This document shows, piece after piece, positions 12,801 through 24,700 of a DNA stretch of 64,000 bases. The position numbers were made by a program, and so were the translations under genes. Origin of the DNA: Dreissena polymorpha (taxonomy: Eukaryota > Mollusca > Bivalvia > Myida > Dreissenidae); NCBI RefSeq assembly GCF_020536995.1, contig NC_068369.1, positions 18,393,921 through 18,457,920 of the forward strand, written 5' to 3'. Under the pieces are notes generated by a model that saw nothing but the letters and a program-made list of their open reading frames with translations, had not been told where the DNA came from and made no database searches. Each line of letters opens with the position of its first letter. Positions within the stretch are counted from its first letter, which is position 1.

Positions 12801-15800
12801 AAGTTAATTAAATACACATATAATCGTATGTGTGCTCCTACTATAAGAATTAAAGTACGTTTGTTATATAGAATTATAATAGTTTTCTTGCGTTTGTCGA
12901 TTTGAAAATTGTCTTTTATATCAAATACGACTTTCATTTTATGCATAAGAGGTTCTGAGCTTATAAAACAAATCGCCAATGTTTTAAAGAACGAAAAATG
13001 GAAAATCTTTTCGAACTGTTGCGATCATTAAACATAAGTCAGCAGGTGATGCAACCGTAAATTTTTCGAAATCGTTTCTCGATTCATGTAAAAATATTAT
13101 TTATTTAAATTATTTTTTTATTATTCACATTTATCGCATTTACTTTTTGTTCTATAATTTCACTAACAATAATAGATCCAAAAAGGCCAGATTTCGTATT
13201 GCAACAAGGATGTCGATGTGTTGTATCATGCCCTAGAAATGTGGGGCTCATTTTCTGCTCCTTTCTCTTGTACCTCGTGTACCAACATTGCGTTCATAAT
13301 ACTAGTTAGTTCGAAAGAATACCAGGCGTAGTTGCTTCGATGTTGTGGAATGATTTGTTTCTGATACCTTATAGAGATGAACTGTTTTGTTTTTGTAATG
13401 TTTTTGTTTCCACGTCTCCTTCGTAAAAACAGCTCCTGATCTCCGAAGACACAGGATAACGATTTATACACTTAAATGGTCGAGTGGTCTAGACTTTTAC
13501 TCCATTTACTCCAGGGGTCAGTGGTTCGAGCCCAGTTGAGGGTTACTTTTTTTCTTTCTTTAAGTTTATTCATGTTTTTACTGCAGCTTTTTAGATCCAA
13601 TGTTTACATTAATCAATATGAAGCATTTAATGACAAACTTCAAAACATGCCAAAGTCTGTGAAAAGGCCCCTTTAATTAATAATCCGTGTTCGATCGCTC
13701 AGTTTTTCTAAAACTTTAATAACATAATTAAACAGAAAAAAATATACCAATGCAAAATACAACAACGTCAAATGAAAGAAATTCGTCACGAGCCGCGGGA
13801 ATAGTCTTTTGCAAACCTCGATGAAACTCGCGCGCTGAGATTAATGTCCTCTCCCCCCCCCATGTCTTAAACCAAATACACTGATCATCTTACGTGACTT
13901 GGGTGAGGTGGCATATGATGCAAAGTCAACACAGCAACACTGCGGTAAATACCTTTAAAATATAGTATGCTTAGAGGTTTTAATAACGGTAACAAGTCCA
14001 ATCAGTTTGTTTCAGCAAGCATGTAAACTTACATAGGGAGTACCGTATGACATTGGATGACGTGGTAAATATTTCAAACTATAAAAGCACCCTTTATAAA
14101 TGACAGCCATGCCTAATTGCAAACAGGAACTCCTACTAAACATGGGTTTAATTAAATATTACAATAAGTCTGTCCCGGTCAAGGCAAACAGATTGAACAA
14201 GCTGTCATTGAGTGTTCCAAAAACAGACAAAACAGTGTTACAAGGTCCACAGTTCGAATCCCGGTGAGAGCAAACAACTTCTCCTTTACAATTAAGAGAA
14301 ATTGTATTACAGAGCCGACTGTTGTCACCAGAATGCAAAGGTGACGGTTGTTGATCTGGAGGGAAACGTCGACGTCTGTTACGTCACAATCACGCCAGGC
14401 TTCGTTCCACCAAGTCCCAAACTGTGCGCTTTGTCTAACAGCAAGGTATACTAGAGGAATCGACTTTTCTCCGATGTCAATTATATTAGAAAGAAGACGA
14501 GTAATATTCATATTTTGTGAGCCTGTTATCAATCTTATTTATTTTATGCTTTCCGGTGGTTTATAGAGAAATATCAGTGAAATAAAATTGGGATTTCACT
14601 GTTTTAAACAGTGAACAATAACAGTGAAAAATAACGATATTTTTCACTGTTTTATTTTGAAATGGTGTCATTTTTCGACGAAATGACGTCATAAATCCAG
14701 CGAAATTATCCAGTTTAACTCTTTTACAATGTTAATAAACGGTGAATAAAAAAAACATAAATTAAAAAGAAAATTTGTTGGATTCAATGGAATATCGATT
14801 TTAATTCACTCGTGTTCATAAAAAAATACATATTTTATATGATCACTCGTGAAAGAAAATCGATATTCCATCGAATCTAACAAATATCCTCTATTTATTT
14901 CAAAATATAAATATCAAAATGATTCACAGAAACGCGTAAATTTTTGTTTAAGTGAAGCTTTTTAAAGATTTGTTTTTAAAAAAGGTCGCTTTATTACATA
15001 AAATGTTTACACAAATTAACCCAACATGTATATGATCAAACCAAACGTTATACTCCTTTTGACTTACAACTTATTCTCGTAGATGAATACATCTTACTTA
15101 TAATCGCAAGACAATAAAAAAATCTGTATTGTTATTCAATTATTTACATGTGTAAATTTGAAAACTGTAAAAACATATCTTATAAATTATGTCTGACAAA
15201 AGTGTATCAGATGAACCGTTTTTATAGAGCACCTACAACACACAGAGCCCTGGAGCTATACAGATCTCATGCAACGTGACTGACGTAACTGACACGTGCA
15301 ACGCTTCTCTGACGTTAAACGTCACTTACGATTGTGCGAGCTATAACTGGTCGTTTGTATCGCATCTTGGCAATGACAGCGTTGGGAAGTTGAGCCTTGT
15401 CCCACAAGGTGCTGGAAAAGATGCAAGCATCTCTCTAACGAACAATACTGTCAACGTTACGTAAGTGAATATTTCTCTCATGACAATTACTTATTCGGCG
15501 ACGACAGGCGTTTAATTAAGCGTCTAACGTTGTCAAATAAAGACATTATTCATTTACTATTAATTTACTTGTATTCATACTTGGAAAATGAGAATAAAAA
15601 GTTAATTTTGAGGATATTAATATGGAGTTGAAATAAAATAGATTTCTCTGACCATTAGAAAAATATAAATGTTTAATCTAAACAAAAAAAGTTCAATTGA
15701 GCTAACAGCAAATCGTTCTTTGTAACAAGACAGATAAGACGCGTGTTGTTTTTTTTACTATATCATACGCGTTTTCTGCTACTTTTTAACGATGTTATCC

Positions 15801-16521
15801 GTGTGTTTTTGCTTTTTCAAACCACATCACACCCTTATTGTTTCAGACGATATACTACGTTTGGTTTTGCTTGTTTTAGCTGGATATTACGCGTTTTTGT
15901 TCTATGTTTATTCGATATAATACGCATGTTTCTCTTAGTTTTAGAACATACGCGTTTTCCCTAAGTTTTCGACGATATAATACTGCGTTTCGGCTACTTT
16001 TATACCATATAATACCCGTGTTATGCTAGTTTTAAAGGATATAATACTCGTGCTCCTGCTAGTTTATGACGATATTATACGCATGTTTGTTTTCGTTTAA
16101 GACGATAAAAAATGGTGTTTTTGTAGTTCTGCACGATATTAATGGTCTCTTATAGTTTAACATGTTATAATACGCGTTGTTTCTACTGGTTGAAGACGAG
16201 ACTGCGTCGATTTAACTTTTTATATTTCAATGTTTACCCAGGACAGACTGCTGTCACCCGGATGTGTCAGTAAACGTTATTGATTTCGCCGGCAATATCG
16301 GTCGGTGTCGGGCAGTTGTGCAAACTCCTATAACGACGAGGACAACTTCAGCAAACCGCATGATGAATGCAACTAATCAAAATGACGCCGTCGATAAGAC
16401 TTCCGTCGGAGCCATTGTGGGCGGCGCCGTCGGCGGAGCTCTATGTGTTACCGGAGTCAGTGTTGTCATTTTGTTAGTTGTGAAGAAGTGCTCAGTGGCG
16501 AAAGTCACTGACAAAAACTAA
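6877..16521 (+). CDS. VWA7-like type I membrane protein lacking most of its VWA domain
   Basis: Thirteen exons join in phase into 700 codons plus stop: 6877-6988, 7734-7855, 8181-8346, 9175-9254, 9529-9685, 10160-10335, 10842-10953, 11353-11551, 11942-12035, 12560-12798, 14313-14445, 15228-15460, 16242-16521. Residues 1-20 are a signal peptide (MFLVNCIFLVVLLESVSFGQ). Exon 2 has only the last strand and helix of a VWA fold (YHRIADASGGTVY). Next come VWA7-family phrases: NNTFEIPVDD, PGPWRIRR, LDFQYKL and GRPIAG. Residues 407-630 form two Cys-rich modules, and about 664-689 is a membrane span with a short basic tail. There are many N-glycosylation sites. The exon 1 donor is weak, so exon 1 is the least certain. 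Family and order are well supported; function is unknown, presumably a cell-surface or adhesion role. Confidence 0.85.
7486..7600 (+). pseudogene. probable decayed VWA-domain exon
   Basis: After an AG the plus strand reads GYRYHSQILDGILNVPSNAT and continues MYLMSYSTSL to a stop. This resembles the core of the VWA7 VWA domain (a helix, then a strand with a short aliphatic run). It has no donor in the phase that exon 2 at 7734 needs, while exon 1 splices to 7734 in phase. I read it as a relic of a lost VWA exon rather than a used exon. Confidence 0.5.
13474..13677 (+). mobile_element. TIR element with tRNA-like core, partial copy
   Basis: Begins at a tRNA-like stretch with A-box-like GGTCGAGTGGTCTAGAC and B-box GGTTCGAGCCC and runs to GTGAAAAGGCCCCTTT, one of the two termini of the family. 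The other terminus is missing. It lies in an intron of the VWA7-like gene. Confidence 0.8.
14570..14900. repeat. nested palindromes, possible miniature element
   Basis: AACAGTGAAAAAT at 14620-14632 is mirrored by ATTTTTCACTGTT ending at 14651. A second pair, AATGGAATATCGATTTT near 14783 and AAAATCGATATTCCAT near 14858, faces across about 60 bp. Both lie in one intron. They could be a miniature inverted-repeat element; the family is not recognised. Confidence 0.5.
15735..16200. repeat. degenerate tandem repeat, about 45-bp unit, roughly ten copies
   Basis: The phrase GACGATATAATACGCGTGTT with a following TTCTGCTAGTTTTA returns about every 45 bp with heavy divergence. It fills most of the last intron of the VWA7-like gene. 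A short ORF across it is an artefact of the repeat. Confidence 0.7.
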
Positions 16522-16769
16522 TATTATCGATATAAACAGTTTACTAATGATCTACGTATGACTTCAGTTTTCTTACAGAAATTTTTATACGTATAGCCTT
16601 TTGTAAAACTCTTGAAAAGCTTATGAAAACAGAGATGAACGTACCTTAATGCTGGTGTTAAATCTTATTTTTCTTTGGCAAAGTCGAACGTTTAATATCA
16701 TTCAAAAGACTTAAACTATTACAGACGTTTTTAGTCAACACCATTCAAGATGTAAATAAGACCTCATTC

Positions 16770-16775
16770 AATAAA
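16770..16775 (+). terminator. polyadenylation signal of the VWA7-like gene
   Basis: AATAAA about 250 bases after the stop codon is the first canonical signal downstream of it on the plus strand. Confidence 0.55.
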
Positions 16776-18199
16776 CCAAACGTTTTTTTACTCAGTAATA
16801 TGGCTTATTCAAAGTCTACGTGTAGCAAATAGAATAAAACATAAATTCCCAATTCCTGTCAACAGCCTCACAGTCCTTTTCAAAACAGTGGATACAGAGT
16901 AAAAGCTGCTTTCTACATATATACTTGTTTGATAATCCAACAGTTAGAACACAATTAGCTAATTTGGAAAAGGAAAACATAGAAATATGAACAAATCTTT
17001 TAGTAGCCCACCAACCAGGAATGTATACGATATCACATTTCTTATACAAATCGTATTGTGTACCTACTAATTATAGCCAGAGCGTATTATCGCTTTTGAA
17101 GTAACAAAATTGGTGCTGACAAACCAAGGCTTGAGGCTTAATATTCAACATCAATACTCAGCTTTATTCATCATATAATCAGCTTTATTATCAATATAGC
17201 ATACATATTTCAAATTCATCACTCACGTTTTCGAATAAATTTTAACAAAACATATTGCATTCTTGTCAATGACACCGATATCTTTATCAAGGCAAGTTTA
17301 TTCAATAATTAAAAATTAACACGATATAGTTGTTGAAGCAATTAATAGTCAAATATTAAGGAATTATCACGCATTACGAAATTAATGTGCAAATCATAAT
17401 TTAAGAAAACATGATATAGTGCCCTAATCTCAAAACAGAATGAATATTGAACAAAAAAATAAAGTTGTATTACTAGGAAGGCATTTGATAACCCAACGAC
17501 ATAATGAACTCATGTGCATATAAAGTTATACAAGTATGTAATATAAAAGGCGCAACGCTCTACATCCTATTTTTCGGAATTGTAGAACTTTTTTTGTTTC
17601 GTAGGAAGATCTCACATATAATAACCATCTGTTTCATGTTTTTTTAATCTCGGTTCAATGTCTAATTTTATACGTCTTTATTTCAGTACCGTTTATTTGA
17701 AAACGCGTGTTTGGCTACTCTTTTCAGCGGATGTTACGTTAACAATTTTGCACTAAAGCTTCGATGAGAGAGCTGAGAGAAAATATATCATATTAAATAA
17801 CAAATTAATTATTGACGATTAGTAAAAATAATGGAATAAAACATGAATAAGTCTTATATTCCGATTGTAAGTAATTGAAGCGTGAAATGTTTTAAAAAAA
17901 ATATCTGACATTTAAAACATGCAACCATTTTTCAAGACGCACACAACTCAAAATTAACATGTATTTAGCATTTTACCTAACGTTCAATGTGATACAATAC
18001 CTTAGATCATGTAATACCTAGGTAAAATATGTATTCATAATATCTGTATAATAATATCTTGTTACACACTGAATAACTATCTCGCACAATAATCATATAC
18101 AAACATGTAAATAAAATATTTACAAAAAAATCGATAGAAGTTTTTACAACATGACAGAAATATTAACAAGTTTTAACAATATTACAACGGACTCAAATT
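16776..18199. other. convergent intergenic region, nothing recognised
   Basis: AT-rich spacer between the plus-strand VWA7-like gene and the minus-strand OTU-Mab21 gene 1. No coding signal or named repeat seen. Confidence 0.45.
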
Positions 18200-18238
18200 G
18201 ACACACACACACACACACGCGCGCGCACGCACGCGCGG
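18200..18238. repeat. (CA)n/(CG)n microsatellite
   Basis: An uninterrupted alternating purine-pyrimidine run, CA dinucleotides passing into CG and CACG units. Such runs can adopt Z-DNA. Confidence 0.9.
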
Positions 18239-18324
18239 GAACGAGCATAATTTGTAAAAACGTGCAACAATTTAATGTCGTTATAATGACATTAGACAAT
18301 GGTTGTGTTTTTCATAATGCAACA

Positions 18325-18460
18325 ATACAATAATCAGCACAATACAATACAATAATCAACACAATACAATACAATAATCAACACAATACAATACAATAAT
18401 CAACACAATACAATAATCAACACAATACAATAATCAACACAATACAATAATCAACACAAA
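18325..18460. repeat. AATACAATAATCAACAC minisatellite
   Basis: Units AATACAATAATCAACAC, some with an extra ACAAT, are repeated about eight times head to tail. Confidence 0.9.
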
Positions 18461-18696
18461 AAAGCATGATAATGTGTGTTAAAAGATTTCTCGCTAAAAC
18501 GGCCATCCATCGATTTTGCCTTGAACAAAATACAATATAAAGGTTTGAGAGAAATTGTCAGCTACGACGTGGTAATGTTTATATCTGATATCGACATGTA
18601 TCTTTAGTCAACATTCAATCTCTTTCTCTGATCACGTTATGATCCGATACCAGGATTTACTCGCGAGACAGTATTCAGCAACGGAATATTGATATG

Positions 18697-18702
18697 TTTA
18701 TT
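18697..18702 (-). terminator. polyadenylation signal of OTU-Mab21 gene 1
   Basis: AATAAA on the minus strand about 150 bases beyond the stop codon at 18852. Confidence 0.55.
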
Positions 18703-18851
18703 CTAAAGAGACCTTTGACGCATTTGGGTGAAAAGGTGCATACGAAATTATTGGCTGAACCGGGAACCGAATGATCGCAAACCCTGAACCTACCAATTCA
18801 TCAATAAAATAAATCCATTTGGGCATCGGTTCTAGCTGGTAGTTTTTTCTT

Positions 18852-21671
18852 TCAAAAATTTTCGCCGAAAGCCTCAAAAGCATCGTGATCGTCTTGTCTT
18901 GAGCTGGGGTGCATAGAACTCATGAGCTCATTTAAAATGCTCTCTGAAGATGATCCACCTCCCCCAAGACAGCTTTCTATGACACGAACATTGCGTGTAA
19001 AGGTTTCACTCATTACAAGCGTTGCTAAAGCCCTATACGCCGGGAAAACTGACCGATATTCTTCAATCTTTCCTAGAGGTTTGCATGTATTGAACAGGGA
19101 GCCATGCAAATAGTTCAGGTACGAAGGTAGAGCTGAAGAAAGTTCGTATTCTGTAACGGCTGCTTTACTTCCCACAAGTTTCACCATACCTGAATTGGCA
19201 GAAATGATTCCATTACGAGCCGCTTCGTCTCTGACAGGAATCACAAGGCTGTCTCCAGCCAATCTTGAATATGTTTCAAGATAATATTTTATGACAACAA
19301 TCATAGCGTCATCTTTTTTAAGTTTCTGCAGGATTTCCATTACAGTGCCTGCATACGTCAAGTCTCCATGCTCTATACTTGCACTCTCCGGCATTACTGT
19401 ATCGGCCAAAAGCTCCGTGGCCTTGGGGCCGAACACTTCAGAGATGTGGATTTTTGGTAAACCTTGACATATAGCAGCCGAGATCTGCGTTCCCAAACGA
19501 ATATCCATAAACAATGCAAAAGTCCATTGACTACACATGTTCGTTCTTGAAAGAACAGATACGATGATCTGTTCGACATTAATTTGCTTTGAGAAAACAT
19601 TCTCAAACTGAGTCTGAATGTCTTGGATTGTTGTTAAAGCTTTTTCATATTCTCCGTTTATTATCATCGACTGCATAATATATCCAGATGAAGGATAGAG
19701 GCAGTTAACGAATGACTTTTTCGCGTTTCCATCGACAACAAACTCATTCATATCAGCTATTATCTGATCCAGCACAGGTCCGATTTCTGAACTGGCGACG
19801 TTGAGTGTTTCTAGCGCATGGTTCAGCGCTGCAATCGGACGGGACCAACATTTCTGAAGTTCTGACGCACACTCTAGTAGAACAGATTCTGACAGACATC
19901 GCAGCAAGTTTTTCGAACAAATAAAATAATGAGCCAAAAATCTTCTGCTGAAGGCGTTAAATGTATTTCGTAGCAATAGCAATAAGCAATGACCTGGTTT
20001 ACTTTCCCAATCGTTTTGTGGAATATTCTCACATGCATACAAAAATAAACTCTTGACGATAGAGGACGGCAAGACATGACCAGTAATGGATTGTTCAACC
20101 ATAGCTCTATAAATCAGAAAACAACTATGCTGTTGCATTGACAAGTTCCTGAAAAGCGAACGTTCAGGCACAGCAAACGATAAACACCAGTGTATAGGAG
20201 TATTTGCATCTGAAACATTTGTGCAATCGTCAATAACATCGCCATATTCCGTCTGACAAAAGCACGGAACTACATCGCAACCTCCATTAAATAGCGAATG
20301 TACTAAATCGTAAGCTGGGAACATTCCGGGTCTATTTCTGGAAACCCATTCCAATGCGCTGATTGGCCATTCGCACCAAAATGAAATGATGCATTTGACA
20401 TCCAAGCCAATTGTTTTTGCTCCATATAATAAGGTTTCCTTAAGAATAACGGGTATTAGGTCAACAGATAATTCAAAAGTCTTCAGGTAAGATATGCCGT
20501 TTGAATAATGCACTAGCCCTTTCCATAACGACGGTTTAATGGGAATCAATTTGATTGGACCTTCTGATGGATTACCGGAAATCACAACATCTTTTGGAGC
20601 CGCTTGGTCATTTTCGAATCGAGCTATTGTATCATGTGGCGAGTAAAAAACCGGTATCAATGTCACATTCGATTCATGCGAGAATGCATTGCTTAATGGG
20701 ACACTTTCAAGTGTCGGTCCTGAATAAGGCGTAGGAATTGCTTCTAAAAGGAAGTCACCTACAATTTGTATCGTCTCCTCTTTCCCTCTCGCACTCGAAG
20801 GTTTGAATAAACGAGCCTGATTCGGAGTTAAGCTTTGCACGTACTCGCATTGTATAACGAGTTTCATTATCATATCCAAATGATTTAAAGGGAAGCTGGC
20901 ATTGCCTGAAGTTTCTAAACTATGTTTGTGGTCATTGCCGTGGTGTGTATCTGAAAATCAGTCGAATATATGTTTTAATTTAAGACCTTTAGTGACATAT
21001 GTTTGCAATATGTTTATTCAAATACATTTACTATAAAAACAACTGACAGGGCACTAACACGCATTTTCAATACATGTCATATGTTCACTCACCTAATATT
21101 TCCATCCAGTCTTTTTTCCTCAAACTAATGTAATGCGATTCAATTAGGTGACCAATACGGACATCGCCCCTAATGGCTTGGTCTAAAATATAAATAGACA
21201 AGATGACAAACAGGTAGTTTCGAAGTTTAATGTCCTTGAATAAGTTTAAATTAACAATCAAATTCATTGAATTGATATTCCTCGCCAATGTACTTCTGCA
21301 CCCAAAAGTTTTCTGGACGGATGGACAACGCCAACGTGCATCATCATTTTATCCATATATATACTCCTTCCAAGTTTCAATGAAATCTATCAAAGCACAT
21401 CAAAGATATGGCTCCGAACACACAAAAAAAGCATTTTTTTCAAGATACAAAGGGCCATTACTCCTTTATTATACAATGGTGTAAAATGCCATTTGACGTG
21501 TATCATCCTCTTATCCATATATATACTCATACCAATTTCAATGAAATCCGCCAAAGCACTTTCAAGATATGGCCCTGGACATGAAAAAGCATTTTTTCAA
21601 GATACAAAGGGCCATAACTATGTTTTTAACAGATGGTGTACAATGCCATTTGGCGTGCTTCATCCTTTTAT

Positions 21672-21753
<82 letters not shown>

Positions 21754-24700
21754 TCATACCAAGTTTCAATGAAATCCGCCAAAGCACTTCCAAGATATGG
21801 CTCCGGACACAAAAGTGCCGGACGGACGGACGGAAGGACGCCCGGACAGACGGACGGACAGAGGGACGGACAACGCCAAAACTATATCCATCCGCCTATG
21901 GCGGTGGATAATTAGAGGATAGTACACGATACGTGTACAGCGAACAAGAAACGACATTAAATTTTGGTGATGTACATCCTCAGGTTTTCCCTTTAACGTG
22001 AAATGTTAAGAACTGTTCACATTATTTAAAAACCCGTTGTTACCATAGTATAACTTTTACAGCAATTTAAAAACTAAAAACCACACCATTAAATAACGTA
22101 TAAAGGGTTAAGACAAAAATTGGATAAAAAACTCCGTACGTCTTTAATAATCGAGATATGGTTAAACAATCCCTGGTAATCAAATGTATCATGATTAAAA
22201 ATAGTTCATTTTTTATCAACGAACGTTCTTATCTTGCAAACTAAAATATCCATAAAGATTATGTTAAAATAAATAGATTATTGCATAGGTAAACACTCAT
22301 ACAGCTTTTATTTAATGGGTCTAAACAGTTAACACTAGGTAATACTATTGTGTAAATAGTAATCGGCTATGTACGCTTTTTTCAATGTTCTCTTAAGAAG
22401 TAATATCAAACCAATCAAACGTTAATGATTAAAAACAAGAAAAAATACGCCTCCAAATAAGCGTTGTACAGCGAACAATCAATAATACACTTGAAAGGCA
22501 AGTGCACTATTGAATATTAATTTCAATTCATGGTCAAAATGTAGTAGATATTTATTTGTTTTCAGGTAAAAGCGAAATATTTGTTCTCAGTTAAGGGACA
22601 CAATTTTCAAAAGCATGTGAGATAATACACTTTTAAGGCTTAACGCCTTAATAATTTAAGAGGTAGGGCATTTTATTATTTTTTATATAGTCAACTTCAA
22701 CTTATTGGTTATTTAATATAATTAACATTTTTGAGTAGCAACTGTAGTATCATTTTGACGGTCTGGTGTTATCAATTTCTTCTTTTTGTGAAAAGTGACA
22801 GGAAATAAATTCCAATAATATAGTTTAGTTAAAATAAAAAGTTATTCCCTACTCATCAAAACTAAGAATAATTTCATGTTATGTGTCCGCGTCCGTGTGT
22901 CGCAGCAATAGACACAATCTGAGCTTTTAAAATAATTTTAATAACATGCTTAAATGGTTCCGAAGTTGTTTACCGTCTTTTCCTATCCATATGTATGCTT
23001 GTCCAAAATATTAATACTCGAATGTGTCAATATATCACGACATATTTTTGTAAAGTACTCACCTGTACAAGACTTAGGCACAATGGTTGTTTTGCGCTGG
23101 TCCGCAATTCCACCATAAATAACAATATTCATACGCAGAACCTCGGCAATGGCACTGAAATTTAACAGGTAAAGACAGGAATCGATTATTCTAAAACATG
23201 ATCCATTCGTCTGTTGAAATGCAGTAATAATGAAACTGACATTAAAGGGGCCTTTTCACAGATTTTGGCATGTTTTGCAGTTTGTCATTAAATGCTTTAT
23301 ATTGATAAATGTAAACATTGGATCTTAAAAGCTCAAGAACAAAAACAAGAATACAGTTAAAGTAAGAACAGAAATAAGCCTCAACCGGGCTCGAGCCACC
23401 GACCCCCTGGAGTAAAAATCTATCGCTTAGACCAATCGGCAATTTAACATTAATTATATTTTATTGCATTTTTCTTCGTACATGCATTCTTACATATATA
23501 CATATGGTGCATAGTGCATAGAGTAGATATACTACTTATTGATGTTATCGAATGTATATAAAAAACAGCAAAAGGGTTGGGTCACAAGTTTTAACATTAG
23601 ATGACGACCAATCGGCAATCCATGCTCATACGATGCGTAATGTATTTTATACTTTATGTAAGCAATCCTCGTTATATCATAAAATATAACGACAACAACA
23701 GAATTCTCCAAATTATTCAATCGTTTTGCGTTGCAACGCCTTATAAGTTTCAGGTTTTTAAATCGTCAAAAGATGCAACCTACGGATATTTTAGACCATG
23801 ATAAATATTCAGTATTACTGTTTCCTCACAAATATCATAACTACAACGAAAATTTGCAAATCTGAAACATTTTTTAAAAGTTTTGTCAATTTACCAAAAC
23901 GTGAAAATGCCACTTTAAAGCCTGAGATAAATTCTTGTTTTCACACGCAGGCTACATAAGCATTTATTTATCACACTCCCGTTAAACTCAACCGTATTGT
24001 ATTACCGTCATGAACCACGCGGAGGGAAAATGAGTATTATGAACCACGCCGAGGGAAAATGAGTATTATGCCATATGTGGCAAGCGTAAGTCAAGACAAG
24101 CATTTGCTCAGTCTGGTCAAGACCTACCATGTCCACTAAGCAGACAACGAAACCTTGCGTGACTTTTCAGCGGACCATGTAGGTCCTGACCAGACGTCTC
24201 GAATGCCCATGCTAGGCTTGAGGTACGCTGGCCGGATATGACATAAGAACTATTTTCGCATGAGTGGCTCTTATTACAATAATTACTTTAGAATCATGTG
24301 GTCGCCCCACACGCCATCTCCCTCCATCTGCCACAGGTACTGGTCCCAGGTTACACCAGCCAAAAATGCATCCAGACGGGAACCATCGTCCTACAACCGT
24401 TGACATAATTTATTTATATCAAGTTACAATATTTCTCTTATTGCATATTTGACTATTCCATCACTTAACGATTTGTTTTCATTCACCAATTGACGAGAGA
24501 AATGCTACATATTTTGCATAAATTGCTCATTTGGGAAAACTCTTTTGGCAATGAAACTGGTGAAATCTATTTTTTTTAATCACAATTCATTTATGCTGTT
24601 GCAGGTGCACCTCCTTATGTTTTAAATAACTTTTTAGCAAATTTTCAAAGTGCTACATTGAAAATGTACGCCGCTTACGAAACCAATCTATTTTACTTGT

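Noticed and set aside
21493-21915. ORF with a long Ile-Tyr run
   Set aside because: Produced by the (TA)n tract and the tandem-unit repeat in an intron of OTU-Mab21 gene 1.
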